A stretch of DNA of 50,390 nt from an uncultured Sphingobacteriaceae bacterium (GCA_946887045.1 CAMPKC010000031.1:1-50390); one strand, 5' to 3'. Counted from the first letter of the stretch, positions 16,688-25,584 are shown. Translations and numbers: made by a program. The notes: generated from the letters alone by a model not told the origin.

Positions 16688-16953
16688 TTCGATATTGTCT
16701 CGTCCCTGTCTCGCCCTTTGTCCCATCCTAAAATAGCTGTAACGGTTTTAAGACCCTATCCTTAGGCAGATCCTTAAAGGAAGGGGAATTCTTATCAATT
16801 TATTGGAGAGTTTTTTACACTCTAGATTGAAGACTAAATAAACTTCATCTGCTTTACCCGGAACAGGAAATTCTCTTTTTCCAGTAACAAAACCAACGAT
16901 TACCAGGTTGTATGAGCGTTTTTGGCATTCTTATTATTTGCCTACTAAATGGC

Positions 16954-19425
16954 TTAAGCCACCTTTACATCCTTCTTCTTTCTTACCTCCATAAATACAG
17001 CGAAAGCCAATCCTGCAATTAATAAAATGGACGAGATTAATGAAATCGTTTCTCCCGTATAATAAGATGAAGGCTCGAACTTAAATTCTACCTTGTGATT
17101 GCCGCCAGGTAATTGTGCCGCTCTTAAAACGTAATTTGCTCTGAAATGAGGGATTTTCTCGCCATCTACGTACGCGTTCCATCCTTTGTTATACCAGATT
17201 TCAGAAAATACTCCAATGACATCGTTTGGCGCAGAATATTCATATGTTAAATGGTCCGGGTGATAGTTAACTAGTTTTATCTCCGCATTTCCCGGTATCC
17301 CGAGTTTTTTTGCATCTATTACTGATTTAAATTCCTCATTAATGATAGCTTCTTTCTTAGGATCAAAGCTGTTAAGACCAGCCATCTCTTCATCGTTGTT
17401 TTTTGCCCACCGAACAGAGGGTACAAACCATGCGGGACCAGCAGCTGTAGCCCGGTTCTGAATTTTTTCGGATTGTCCGTCCTCGCTTCTGGTAATTATG
17501 TACTTGGTATTTAACATATCCAATACATCTTCATTTATAGAGTTACTGAACTGTTTATCAAGTAATTCCTGATATCGTTTTAACTTTGCTGCATGGTAAC
17601 CGCCTAAGCTGTGGTGAAAATAAGAAGCCTGAACATCCAGGAAAGGATTGCTGGTTAGGTCAAATACCCTGTATCCTAAAGTAGGATCGCGCATAATTAA
17701 CTCGTCCACTTGCCGGGCCTTGAAGGGTTGCTCGGTTTGAGACTTTTCAACAAACTTATCATTATTCAAATATCGCTTATCAACTCCCCACATGTCTATT
17801 AAAATAACACCTGCGAAAAGGATAAAAGCTACCTGCTGATTAATCTTTTTGGTGACCATCGCCCATAACAATCCTGCCCCTATTAAGACAAAAATTAATG
17901 ATCTGAAAGCATCTGACCGGGCAAGGCTGATCCTGTCTTCTACCAAGGCATCAGCAATCTGGGTTGCCAGTCCCTGGTCTCCGGTACGCTGGGTTAGCAT
18001 CGCGATAAAATCTGTATGCGTTGATGTTTTAAAGTCGAGGAATAATGTTGGAAGCAAGAGAACCAAAAGAATGATACCGCCGGTAACGTATAGAGAGGTT
18101 AAAACCGTTTTCGTCAATAATTTCGCGTCATATTTACCGGACGCAGCTTCATTTACCGCAAGTATTGCGAGAACAGGAACAAGGAAACTTGCGACAGCAA
18201 GAATTGACTCAACTGCTCTGAATTTATTATACAGTGGAAAGTAGTTAAAAAAGATATCAGAGATAAAAGGGAAGTTTTTGCCGAACGATAGGAGCATTGT
18301 CAATATTACAGCGGATAAAATCCACCATTTCAATCTGTTCTTAACAATGAACAGTCCGAGTATAAAAAGAAAACAAACGACAGCACCGAAGTAAAATGGT
18401 CCGGAAGTAAAAGATTTTTCACCCCAGTAGGTGGGCATTTCTCTGGCCGCACCTGCAGCCTGGTCAGCAGGGATCCCTTTTTCAATTAATAGTTTGGCAA
18501 CATGCGATTTTTCATCCAGCTCTCCGCCCGATGCACCGCCATAAGCATTCGGAATTAAAAAAGTTAAGTTTTCTCCCACACCCTGACTCCAGGCGTAAGC
18601 GTATTCTTTATCCAGGCCATTAGATGGTTGACTGGCATTTGCGCTGGTAAGATTAGACTTGCCACGGATGGATTCCTGTCCGTATTCATATGTTGTCCAT
18701 AATGAACCTGCATTAACTCCGACGGCTAGTATTACCGCTGCGGCGAGATATCCGAAAGGTTTGAGAAAGTCGGAAGTCCGTTTTTCTTTAACAGCGTGAT
18801 AAACTTCTATCCCGATAAATATCAGTAAAACAATAAAGAGATAATAGGTCATCTGGATGTGATTCGAACGAATCTCAAGTGCCAGGGACAAGGCCGTTAA
18901 AGCTGCGCCCAGAAAATATTTACCTCTTAAGGTTAGGATGATACCTGCTAATATCGGAGCAAAAAAAGCGATGGCATAGGCCTTGTTACTGTGACCAGCT
19001 TCAATAATTATAAAGTTATAGGAAGAGAAGGCGAAAGCTATAGCGCCTGCAGCCGCGAGCCATGGATTGACCCTTAGTACGCAAAACAACAGATAAGCGC
19101 CCAGCAGATAGAAAAGAACAGTATCTACCGGTGTTGGAAAAACTGTTTTGAAAAAACTGATAATGTGAGTTGTTATATTGCTTGGATATTGAGCCCAGAT
19201 CTGGTAAGCAGGCATTCCGCTGAACATGGAATTTGTCCATAAAGGGGCCTTACCATCCTTCGCTTTATAATCCATTATCTCTTTTTGTCCGCCCTGAGCC
19301 TGTCTTACATCGTTTTGATATAAGGATTTTCCCTGGATAACAGGACTGAAATAGACAAAACACAAAGCGATAAAAATCCCGATTATGGCAAGGTGAATGC
19401 CATTATTTTTGAGCCAATTATTCAT
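16954..19425 (-). CDS. YfhO-type multi-pass membrane protein
   Basis: 823 residues with about a dozen membrane segments in the first 540 residues and a final one at ~795-815. A large extracytoplasmic C-terminal domain (about 600-790) contains YRVFDLTSNPF and ends with PGGNHKVEFKFEPSSYYTG before the last helix, the organisation of YfhO family proteins (GT-C-like polyprenyl-phosphate glycosyltransferases; in Gram-positives YfhO acts on teichoic acid glycosylation). Early acidic residues in SLYQNDVRQAQGGQKE and the loop GHSNKAYAIAF fit a GT-C active site. Its acceptor in this Gram-negative is unknown. Preceded by a -7 element 22 bases upstream. Confidence 0.82.
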   Translation of the reverse strand: MNNWLKNNGIHLAIIGIFIALCFVYFSPVIQGKSLYQNDVRQAQGGQKEIMDYKAKDGKAPLWTNSMFSGMPAYQIWAQYPSNITTHIISFFKTVFPTPVDTVLFYLLGAYLLFCVLRVNPWLAAAGAIAFAFSSYNFIIIEAGHSNKAYAIAFFAPILAGIILTLRGKYFLGAALTALSLALEIRSNHIQMTYYLFIVLLIFIGIEVYHAVKEKRTSDFLKPFGYLAAAVILAVGVNAGSLWTTYEYGQESIRGKSNLTSANASQPSNGLDKEYAYAWSQGVGENLTFLIPNAYGGASGGELDEKSHVAKLLIEKGIPADQAAGAAREMPTYWGEKSFTSGPFYFGAVVCFLFILGLFIVKNRLKWWILSAVILTMLLSFGKNFPFISDIFFNYFPLYNKFRAVESILAVASFLVPVLAILAVNEAASGKYDAKLLTKTVLTSLYVTGGIILLVLLLPTLFLDFKTSTHTDFIAMLTQRTGDQGLATQIADALVEDRISLARSDAFRSLIFVLIGAGLLWAMVTKKINQQVAFILFAGVILIDMWGVDKRYLNNDKFVEKSQTEQPFKARQVDELIMRDPTLGYRVFDLTSNPFLDVQASYFHHSLGGYHAAKLKRYQELLDKQFSNSINEDVLDMLNTKYIITRSEDGQSEKIQNRATAAGPAWFVPSVRWAKNNDEEMAGLNSFDPKKEAIINEEFKSVIDAKKLGIPGNAEIKLVNYHPDHLTYEYSAPNDVIGVFSEIWYNKGWNAYVDGEKIPHFRANYVLRAAQLPGGNHKVEFKFEPSSYYTGETISLISSILLIAGLAFAVFMEVRKKKDVKVA

Positions 19426-19446
19426 TATTCAGTTTTTTAAAGAAAC

Positions 19447-19454
19447 CAAAAGTA
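19447..19454 (-). promoter_or_regulatory. -7 promoter element for the YfhO-type gene
   Basis: Minus strand TACTTTTG, full TAnnTTTG match, 21 bases before the ATG at 19425. Confidence 0.45.
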
Positions 19455-19558
19455 TGAAAAAGCTTGAGAAATTCAGTGGGTAACCAAAAAGCGCTCGGGT
19501 ATAGTAGGAAATAAAAAAGAGTCCGTAATATTTGATCCGAATCAACGAAGCAAGCAGC

Positions 19559-19816
19559 TTAGGGCTTCACTTCTTCATAATCAATAAATTCACCAGCCCG
19601 ATCTGCAGCCCGAGCTTCCTTATCTTTAGGGGGTACGTAGTCTACAGAGATTTTACCCACAGGTCTGTGCGATGATTCTTGTTGACGGAATTGTGAATTT
19701 ACATGCTCTTGCGCTTTGCTAACCATTTTTTTGAACAAAACAGGTAATAATATGCGGGCAATCATTCGGATTAACCACAGAACAAGAATCGTTATAATAA
19801 TAAATTTTAAAACCAT
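19559..19816 (-). CDS. DUF4834 family small membrane protein
   Basis: 85 residues: one N-terminal membrane helix (LKFIIITILVLWLIRMIARILLPVLF), a basic helical stretch, then a polar tail ending with GKISVDYVPPK and GEFIDYEEV, the signature of DUF4834, a Bacteroidota family of unknown role. It sits between the cupin gene and the YfhO-type gene on the same strand. A tail with IDYEEV suggests a cytoplasmic protein-binding motif, which is inference. Confidence 0.8.
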   Translation of the reverse strand: MVLKFIIITILVLWLIRMIARILLPVLFKKMVSKAQEHVNSQFRQQESSHRPVGKISVDYVPPKDKEARAADRAGEFIDYEEVKP

Positions 19817-19888
19817 CTCAATAAAATCGGTACAAATATGACTATAAAAAAAATTAAATGTTTCGATCAGCAGTTCAAGCTTACATTT

Positions 19889-20395
19889 TTATGATAATTT
19901 ATGTAGCAGCTTGCTAATTAATTCACTGTGCTGAGGAAACTGTTTAATCAGGTCGCCATCTGCCAGTTCAAAATCGGCGAAATCGAATCCCGGAGCAACC
20001 GTGCAACCTACTAACGAAAATCCTTGCTCATTTATTGGCCTCGAAGCGAACCAACATCCCGCTTTTACAATTCCCTGAAAGTTACCGCCGTCATCTAAAT
20101 CATTCCCGATCCTTAATGTTTCTAGCTCTCCATTAGGATTGATAATATAAACTAGAAGCGGTATACCGGCATAAAAATGCCATAATTCATCAGACTTGAT
20201 CCGGTGAAAAGCTGAAAATTGATGACCTTCTAATAGGAAATAAATAGCGGTTGAAATATTTCGGTCGCCATCAAAACTTTGCGGTAAAGCATCAGAATCA
20301 ATTGTATCTGCGGAACGATAGGTTTCTGCAAAGTAGCCTCCTTCCGGATGAGCCTGAAGATTTAATTTATTAATGTAATAAGAAGCAGATCTCAT
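19889..20395 (-). CDS. Cupin protein of the DUF985 (Cupin_5) family
   Basis: 168 residues, single-domain cupin: LNLQAHPEGGYFAETYR at the N-terminus, then ISTAIYFLLEGHQFSAFHRIKSDELWHFYAGIPLLVYI, where the cupin motif His and Glu residues are kept (H in AFHR, E in DELWH, H in WHFY), and the C-terminal VAPGFDFADFELADG. The family is structurally described but its reaction is not known. Its ATG overlaps the YwbE stop by four bases, so the two are coupled. Confidence 0.9.
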   Translation of the reverse strand: MRSASYYINKLNLQAHPEGGYFAETYRSADTIDSDALPQSFDGDRNISTAIYFLLEGHQFSAFHRIKSDELWHFYAGIPLLVYIINPNGELETLRIGNDLDDGGNFQGIVKAGCWFASRPINEQGFSLVGCTVAPGFDFADFELADGDLIKQFPQHSELISKLLHKLS

Positions 20396-20589
20396 TCTTC
20401 TATTATGAACGCTACCCGGCCAACCTGCCCGTCTTCTAAGCGTACTTTGATCCCCCGGCTGTGAAAAGATGAGCTGGTTAATAAATCTTTAACAATTCCC
20501 CTGGTTAATTTTCCTGTACGCTGATCTTTTTTTAAAATAATATCAACTTCTAAACCTGGGTATATATCGTTTCTGTTTTGTCCGTTCAT
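20392..20589 (-). CDS. YwbE family protein
   Basis: 65 residues, full length for the family: IYPGLEVDIILKKDQRTGKLTRGIVKDLLTSSSFHSRGIKVRLEDGQVGRV. A small beta-barrel protein of unknown function, widespread in Firmicutes and Bacteroidota. The sequence R-T-G-K-L-T-R-G-I-V is characteristic. Coupled (ATGA) to the DUF985 cupin gene downstream. Confidence 0.9.
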   Translation of the reverse strand: MNGQNRNDIYPGLEVDIILKKDQRTGKLTRGIVKDLLTSSSFHSRGIKVRLEDGQVGRVAFIIEE

Positions 20590-20607
20590 TCTTTAGTATT
20601 AAGTACT

Positions 20608-20700
20608 GAGTAGCAAGTAGCAAACCCACAACCCCTTTATTAGAATCAAGTATTAAGAATCAAGAATCAAGTATTGAGTAGCAAGTAGCCAACCCGCAAC
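20608..20700. repeat. Intergenic direct repeats, GAGTAGCAAGTAGC type
   Basis: A 25-base unit occurs at 20608-20632 and 20676-20700 with two mismatches. The bases between contain three AATCAAG units (AATCAAGTATTAAG, AATCAAG, AATCAAGTATTGAG). The stretch lies between uvrB and ywbE, both minus strand. It looks like a dispersed genomic repeat or replication-slippage product rather than a regulatory site. Confidence 0.75.
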
Positions 20701-20724
20701 TCACAACCTTCACCCCACAACTCT

Positions 20725-22764
20725 TCATCCCTTCTTCCCAAACTTCTCCTCCATCATTTTCTCAAGCGCATACATTTCATCACGTAATTTTGCAGCACCT
20801 AAAAAGTCCATCCCTTTGGCAGCTGCGAGCATTTCTTTCTTGGTTTTATCGATTGCTTTTTGAAGTTCAGGCTTGGTCATATAGGCAACAATCGGGTCAG
20901 CGGCAATGTTATCCGCCCCCTCATGGCCAACATAAACTTTCTGAATGCCGCCTTTAAAGTCAACTACAGATGTCTGCTCCATAATTTCCTCACGTGATTT
21001 TCCGATGGTAGTAGGAGTTATGCCATGCTCCTCATTGTATTTCATTTGCTTTTCGCGACGGCGGTTGGTTTCATCAATAGTAATGCGCATACTTTCGGTA
21101 ATTTTATCGGCATACATAATCACCCGTCCCCGGTCATTCCGGGCAGCACGGCCAATTGTCTGTATCAGGGAGCGCTCTGATCGTAGAAAGCCTTCCTTAT
21201 CCGCATCTAAAATCGCCACGAAAGAAACCTCGGGTAAATCGAGACCTTCACGAAGAAGGTTAATGCCTATTAAAACATCAAATTCGCCTAATCGCAATCC
21301 CCTTAAAATCTCAACACGCTCTAGAGTTTTAACTTCAGAGTGAATATAGCGAACCTTAATTCCCAGCCTGTCCATATATTTTGACAGTTCTTCGGCCATG
21401 CGTTTGGTAAGCGTAGTTACCAAAATCCGGTCGCCTTGTTTAACCGTTTTATCTACTTCATCCAACAGGTCATCTACCTGGTTTATAACCGGACGAATTT
21501 CAATTACAGGATCTAATAAACCAGTCGGGCGGATGACCTGTTCCACCACCACACCTCCCGATTTTTCAAGTTCATAATCACCCGGAGTTGCGCTTACGTA
21601 TATTGTTTGAGGAGCTAAGCGCTCAAATTCTTCGAAATTCAGTGGACGATTGTCCAACGCGGCAGGGAGGCGGAATCCATAATCTACAAGCGATAATTTT
21701 CTTGATCGGTCGCCCCCATACATCGCTCTGACCTGAGGAACTGTAACGTGACTCTCGTCTATCACCATCAGGTAATCGTCCGGAAAGTAATCCAGCAGGC
21801 AAAAGGGACGCATTCCCGGGGTTCTGCCGTCGAAGAATCGCGAATAATTTTCAATTCCACTACAATAACCCAGCTCACGTATCATCTCCAGATCATAGTT
21901 TACCCGCTCTTCGAGGCGTTTTGCCTCAAGGAAGCGCTGATCGCCTACAAATTGCTTTTTCCGGGCTTCCAGCTCCTCTTGTATCGCCCAAACCGACTGA
22001 TTAAAACGTTCTTTTGGAGTGACGAAGAGATTTGCCGGGTAAACAACCATATGAGTCATTTTCTCCAGAGTTTTCCCTGTTGCCGGATCTATGGCCGACA
22101 GCTCTTCAATATCATCGCCAAAGAAGGATACCCGGTAAGCATGATCCATATATGCCGGATAAATGTCTACGGTATCGCCTTTTACTCTGAATGTTCCCCG
22201 TCTGAAATCTGCCGTTGTTCTTGAATATAAAATTTCAACTAAACGATGAAGGAATGAATTACGACTGATCCTGGTTCCAACCGCAAACTTAAATACCGAG
22301 TTGCTGAAATCTTCCGGGTTACCCATACCGTAAATGCAGGAAATTGATGAAACCACAATGATATCCCGTCTTCCGGACATCAGGGAAGAAGTCGTACGAA
22401 GACGAAGCTTTTCGATTTCTTCATTTATCTGGAGATCTTTTTCTATATAAGTGTTAGAGCTCGCTATGTAAGCCTCGGGCTGATAATAATCATAATAAGA
22501 TACAAAATAGTTGACAGCATTTTCAGGAAAAAACTGTTTGAATTCGCCATAAAGCTGTGCTGCCAGGGTTTTATTATGACTTAATATGAGTGTAGGTTTT
22601 TGCGTTTGTTCGATAACATTGGCTATAGAATACGTTTTCCCCGATCCGGTAACACCTAATAAGGTTTGGTAGTGCTCTCCTCCTTTAACACCTTCAACCA
22701 ATTGTCTGATGGCTTCCGGCTGATCGCCTGCCGGTTGATAATCTGAAATTATTTTAAAGTCCAT
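20725..22764 (-). CDS. uvrB: Excinuclease ABC subunit B
   Basis: Damage-verification helicase of nucleotide excision repair; takes DNA from UvrA2 and recruits UvrC. 679 residues, normal length. Motifs: Walker A GVTGSGKT (37-44), the beta-hairpin region YYDYYQPEAYIASSNTYIEKD, VIDESHVTVPQ (DEAD-like box), SATPGDYE, and helicase motifs V/VI in INLLREGLDLPEV and QTIGRAARN. The C-terminal UVR domain that contacts UvrC is complete (about 635-675). Own -7 element seven bases upstream of the ATG. Secure. Confidence 0.98.
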   Translation of the reverse strand: MDFKIISDYQPAGDQPEAIRQLVEGVKGGEHYQTLLGVTGSGKTYSIANVIEQTQKPTLILSHNKTLAAQLYGEFKQFFPENAVNYFVSYYDYYQPEAYIASSNTYIEKDLQINEEIEKLRLRTTSSLMSGRRDIIVVSSISCIYGMGNPEDFSNSVFKFAVGTRISRNSFLHRLVEILYSRTTADFRRGTFRVKGDTVDIYPAYMDHAYRVSFFGDDIEELSAIDPATGKTLEKMTHMVVYPANLFVTPKERFNQSVWAIQEELEARKKQFVGDQRFLEAKRLEERVNYDLEMIRELGYCSGIENYSRFFDGRTPGMRPFCLLDYFPDDYLMVIDESHVTVPQVRAMYGGDRSRKLSLVDYGFRLPAALDNRPLNFEEFERLAPQTIYVSATPGDYELEKSGGVVVEQVIRPTGLLDPVIEIRPVINQVDDLLDEVDKTVKQGDRILVTTLTKRMAEELSKYMDRLGIKVRYIHSEVKTLERVEILRGLRLGEFDVLIGINLLREGLDLPEVSFVAILDADKEGFLRSERSLIQTIGRAARNDRGRVIMYADKITESMRITIDETNRRREKQMKYNEEHGITPTTIGKSREEIMEQTSVVDFKGGIQKVYVGHEGADNIAADPIVAYMTKPELQKAIDKTKKEMLAAAKGMDFLGAAKLRDEMYALEKMMEEKFGKKG

Positions 22765-22771
22765 GCAATAT

Positions 22772-22779
22772 CAAAAGTA
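22772..22779 (-). promoter_or_regulatory. -7 promoter element for uvrB
   Basis: Minus strand TACTTTTG, full TAnnTTTG match, seven bases before the ATG at 22764. I do not see a LexA-type palindrome next to it. Confidence 0.5.
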
Positions 22780-22930
22780 CAAAAAGGTATTTTAGTATGT
22801 AATGCAAATAGAAAAGGCTATGTCTTTTCCTTGTAAATTGATTTAGGGTGAAACTTCTGTCATACCTTTTGGTTCTTAATTTTAGAAAGGTTTTATTTCG
22901 TTCATTATAAAATGCCTAATTTTATTCTTG

Positions 22931-23572
22931 ATGTTTCTATTAAACAATACACCTTCTATCGGAAATAATTTTGTAGCAGAATTGCGTGATGCTCAAATTC
23001 AACAGGATAGTATGCGTTTTCGCAGAAACCTTGAGCGTCTGGGCGAGATATTTGCTTACGAGATCAGCAAGAGGATGGAATATATAGAAACTGAATTCGA
23101 AACGCCTCTCGGAACAGCAACTGTATCAATACTTCAGGAACAGCCTGTTTTGGCGACCATTTTACGTGCGGGGTTACCCTTGCACCAGGGCTTATTGAAT
23201 GTTTTTGACAAGGCTGATTCAGCTTTCCTCGCAGCTTATCGTAAGCCCACTAAAAACGGCGACTTTATTATCCAGCAGGAGTATGTGGCTGCCCCCGATT
23301 TGAACGGCAAAATTGTTATTCTGTCTGACCCGATGCTTGCAACAGGATTAAGTATGACAGCATGCTGTAAAGAGTTGCTTGATCAATACCGTATTAAAGA
23401 ACTGCATATTGTTTCGGTAATTGCCAGTGCTGAAGGTATCGCGCATGTTAAAGCAAATTTACCGAAAGCCAAACTCTGGCTTGGAGCTGTTGACGATGAG
23501 ATGACCACAAAGGCATACATCGTTCCCGGGTTGGGCGATGCAGGTGATCTGGCGTATGGTACAAGAGAGTAA
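22931..23572 (+). CDS. upp: Uracil phosphoribosyltransferase
   Basis: Pyrimidine salvage: uracil plus PRPP gives UMP plus pyrophosphate. 213 residues from ATG 22931; the in-frame TTG one codon upstream is less likely. Motifs: LRDAQIQQDSMRFRRNLERLGEIFAYEISK, ILRAGLPLHQGLL, the PRPP loop DPMLATGLSM, and the uracil-binding GLGDAGDLAYGT at the C-terminus. Divergent from uvrB and followed by a repeat-bearing spacer, then a nucleotidase gene acting in the same pyrimidine economy. Confidence 0.96.
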   Translation: MFLLNNTPSIGNNFVAELRDAQIQQDSMRFRRNLERLGEIFAYEISKRMEYIETEFETPLGTATVSILQEQPVLATILRAGLPLHQGLLNVFDKADSAFLAAYRKPTKNGDFIIQQEYVAAPDLNGKIVILSDPMLATGLSMTACCKELLDQYRIKELHIVSVIASAEGIAHVKANLPKAKLWLGAVDDEMTTKAYIVPGLGDAGDLAYGTRE

Positions 23573-23764
23573 ATATGCAAGTGGATTGGATGTGCGGATG
23601 ATATAAGATTTTCACAAAACTTAGTAATCTGCCCATTTTCATATCAATCTCTTTTGCACATTTAAAAGTTGCATATTTAACAATTCGAGTATTTTGACAT
23701 TCCATCAATTCTGAATTAGCAAGTAATCCGCACATTTGCACATTAATCCATCTGCATATTTTCA
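23572..23764. repeat. Spacer flanked by imperfect inverted repeats (TGCACATTTGCACATT type)
   Basis: The left end (from 23572) reads AAATATGCAAGTGGATTGG and continues ATGTGCGGAT; the right end (23725-23763), read on the minus strand, is AAATATGCAGATGGATTAATG, then TGCAAATGTGCGGAT. The two match except for two swapped bases and one extra ~7-base GTGCAAAT unit. This gives a ~190-base element with 25-30-base terminal inverted repeats between upp and the nucleotidase gene; no protein is encoded. MITE-like or REP-like. Confidence 0.65.
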
Positions 23765-24454
23765 ATGCTTCGCCATATATTTTTCGATTTAGATCATACA
23801 ATTTGGGATTTTGATAGAAATGCTGAAGAAACCCTTCACGAACTTTATCATACCTATTCTTTAAACAGCCTGGGGATTACTTGTCCGAATACTTTCATAG
23901 AAACGTATACCCGTAACAATCACATGCTTTGGGCCGAGTATCATTTAGGAAGAATAACAAAAGAACATCTTCGTACAACACGTTTTAGCACCACTTTTAT
24001 TGAATTAGGCTTAACAGCCGAAAGTGTTCCAGTTGCTTTTGAAGATGATTATGTCCGGATATGTCCTACAAAAACTAACTTGTTCCCTCATGCTCACGAA
24101 ACGTTAAGCTATTTGAAAGGGAAGTATAAGCTTCACCTTATTTCAAATGGCTTTAAAGAATCGACCGAGTTAAAAATCGAGGTAACCGGTTTGGGTAGAT
24201 ATTTTGAGAATATAGTTATATCCGAAGTTATCGGCATAAATAAACCTGATAAGGCGATTTTTGAATTCGCACTAAATGTGGCAAAGGCAAAAAAGCGAGA
24301 AAGTATCATGATAGGCGACAGTATCGAAGCTGATATTCGGGGTGCGATGAATTTCGGGATGGATGCAATTTATTTTAATCCGCTGGGAAAAGAAAAACCT
24401 GATGATGTGAAGCGTCAGATCAGCAGTCTGGAGGAGTTGCGAAATATTTTATAG
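23765..24454 (+). CDS. yjjG: YjjG-type noncanonical pyrimidine nucleotidase (HAD superfamily)
   Basis: 229 residues. HAD motif I DLDHTIWDFD near residue 10, motif II in LISNGFKEST, motif III K in GINKPDKAIFE, and motif IV MIGDSIEADIRGAMNFGMD. The helical cap between residues 20 and 100 is of the YjjG type. E. coli YjjG hydrolyses noncanonical pyrimidine nucleoside monophosphates, for example 5-fluoro-dUMP and dUMP; the same role is inferred here and agrees with upp next door. The start codon lies inside the right arm of the upstream repeat. Confidence 0.88.
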   Translation: MLRHIFFDLDHTIWDFDRNAEETLHELYHTYSLNSLGITCPNTFIETYTRNNHMLWAEYHLGRITKEHLRTTRFSTTFIELGLTAESVPVAFEDDYVRICPTKTNLFPHAHETLSYLKGKYKLHLISNGFKESTELKIEVTGLGRYFENIVISEVIGINKPDKAIFEFALNVAKAKKRESIMIGDSIEADIRGAMNFGMDAIYFNPLGKEKPDDVKRQISSLEELRNIL

Positions 24455-24594
24455 ACCACTTCCGATCGTAGATCCAACCATATGTTTGGCGATACTTTCT
24501 ATTAGGTAGTTTTTTCGATATGCCGATTCCAAAGATTATGAAATTTTTATTTTACGCATTTATAGCAGAAACTGTTTAGTATTGCAAATTAATC

Positions 24595-25584
24595 ATGCGC
24601 ATCTTATTTGCCATACAGGGAACGGGTAACGGTCACATAAGCAGGGCCCGGGAAATTGTGCCTTTACTACAACAACATGGAGAGCTGGATGTATTGATTA
24701 GTGGCACCCAGGCCGACGTTCAGCTTAATTATCCGCTTACCTACCGTTTTCATGGTTTCAGTTATGTTTTCGGAAAAAAAGGCAGTGTCGATCATTGGAG
24801 TACCTATAGAAGTATGAATTTGCATCGTCTTTGGAGGGATATTCGCTCGCTCCCTTTGAAAGAATACGATATAATTATTAATGATTTTGAACCCGTAACG
24901 GCTTGGGCCTGCAAGTTGCAGGGAAGGCCGAGCGTAGCTTTAAGTCATCAAGCTTCATTCCTTTCTCAGAACACACCACGTCCCAAGGATAAATTTCACT
25001 GGCATGAGTGGGTTTTTAGACATTATGCTCCGACCACTTATCGGGTGGGATTCCATTTTGAGCCTTACGATACCTTCATAAATACGCCGGTTATTCGCAG
25101 CGAAATCCGGAATCTCGATACAAACGATTTTGGTCACATATCAGTATATCTGCCGGCGTATCATGATAATTTACTGGTAAGTTATTTGAAAAAGATCCCC
25201 GAGGTTAGGTGGGAAGTTTTTTCTAAGCACTCGACTCGAACATACACAGAAAGCAATGTCTGTGTTCAACCAATTAATAATGAAAAGTTTAATCTCAGCC
25301 TGGCCAATTCTTCCGGTTTATTAACGGGTGGCGGGTTTGAAGGTCCGGCCGAGGCTCTCTATCTGGGTAAGAAAGTGTTGGTTATGCCTATGAAGTTTCA
25401 GTATGAGCAACTCTGTAATGCCGAGGCCATAAAAAAAATGGGCGTCCCGGTGATCTATCAAATCGACGAGGAGTTTATTCCTACACTGAAAAATTGGTTG
25501 GGCAGCTCGGATAAAGTTTCTGTAAACTTCCCTGATTCTACCTCTGAGATAGTGGAAAACCTGATAAAAACATATTCCGCCTAA
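24595..25584 (+). CDS. Glycosyltransferase, GT1/GT28-like (Glyco_trans_1_3 type)
   Basis: 329 residues, GT-B fold. N-terminus MRILFAIQGTGNGHISRAREIVPLL with the GNGH acceptor loop of MurG-like enzymes; donor domain shows SSGLLTGGGFEGPAEALYLGKKVLVMPMKFQYEQ, the counterpart of the MurG-like GG-x-GE-x-LE nucleotide-sugar site. Substrates are unknown; cell-envelope glycolipids are plausible. The gene is monocistronic by spacing (140 bases before, 74 after). A 7/8 match to the -7 element (TAGTATTG, 24577-24584) precedes the ATG by ten bases. Confidence 0.85.
   Translation: MRILFAIQGTGNGHISRAREIVPLLQQHGELDVLISGTQADVQLNYPLTYRFHGFSYVFGKKGSVDHWSTYRSMNLHRLWRDIRSLPLKEYDIIINDFEPVTAWACKLQGRPSVALSHQASFLSQNTPRPKDKFHWHEWVFRHYAPTTYRVGFHFEPYDTFINTPVIRSEIRNLDTNDFGHISVYLPAYHDNLLVSYLKKIPEVRWEVFSKHSTRTYTESNVCVQPINNEKFNLSLANSSGLLTGGGFEGPAEALYLGKKVLVMPMKFQYEQLCNAEAIKKMGVPVIYQIDEEFIPTLKNWLGSSDKVSVNFPDSTSEIVENLIKTYSA

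Larger units (their letters stand above)
16467..16953. other. Gene-free 487-base stretch with repeats
   Basis: No convincing gene. It holds a 13-bp inverted repeat (16598-16630), four 11-bp tandem repeats (16644-16687), a GTCTCGTCCC-type low-complexity run (16697-16728), and a short minus-strand open run (16799 to a stop at 16728) ending KDLPKDRVLKPLQLF, which has no start codon and could be a remnant of a gene tail. It may be a decayed insertion site. Confidence 0.5.

Noticed and set aside
17849..18244. Plus-strand 131-residue frame opposite the YfhO-type gene
   Set aside because: Antisense shadow of a hydrophobic coding region; no start context, no family resemblance.
20608..20700. CRISPR array
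   Set aside because: Only two repeat units with low-complexity sequence between them, no unique spacers and no cas genes in the window.
20945..22224. Plus-strand frames of 132 and 158 residues opposite uvrB
   Set aside because: They lie fully antisense to conserved uvrB sequence, show no domain or signal, and have compositions expected from a mirrored coding strand.
23448..23801. Minus-strand 117-residue frame spanning the end of upp and the repeat-bearing spacer
   Set aside because: It overlaps upp and the start of the nucleotidase gene, and its content comes from the inverted-repeat spacer; no family resemblance.
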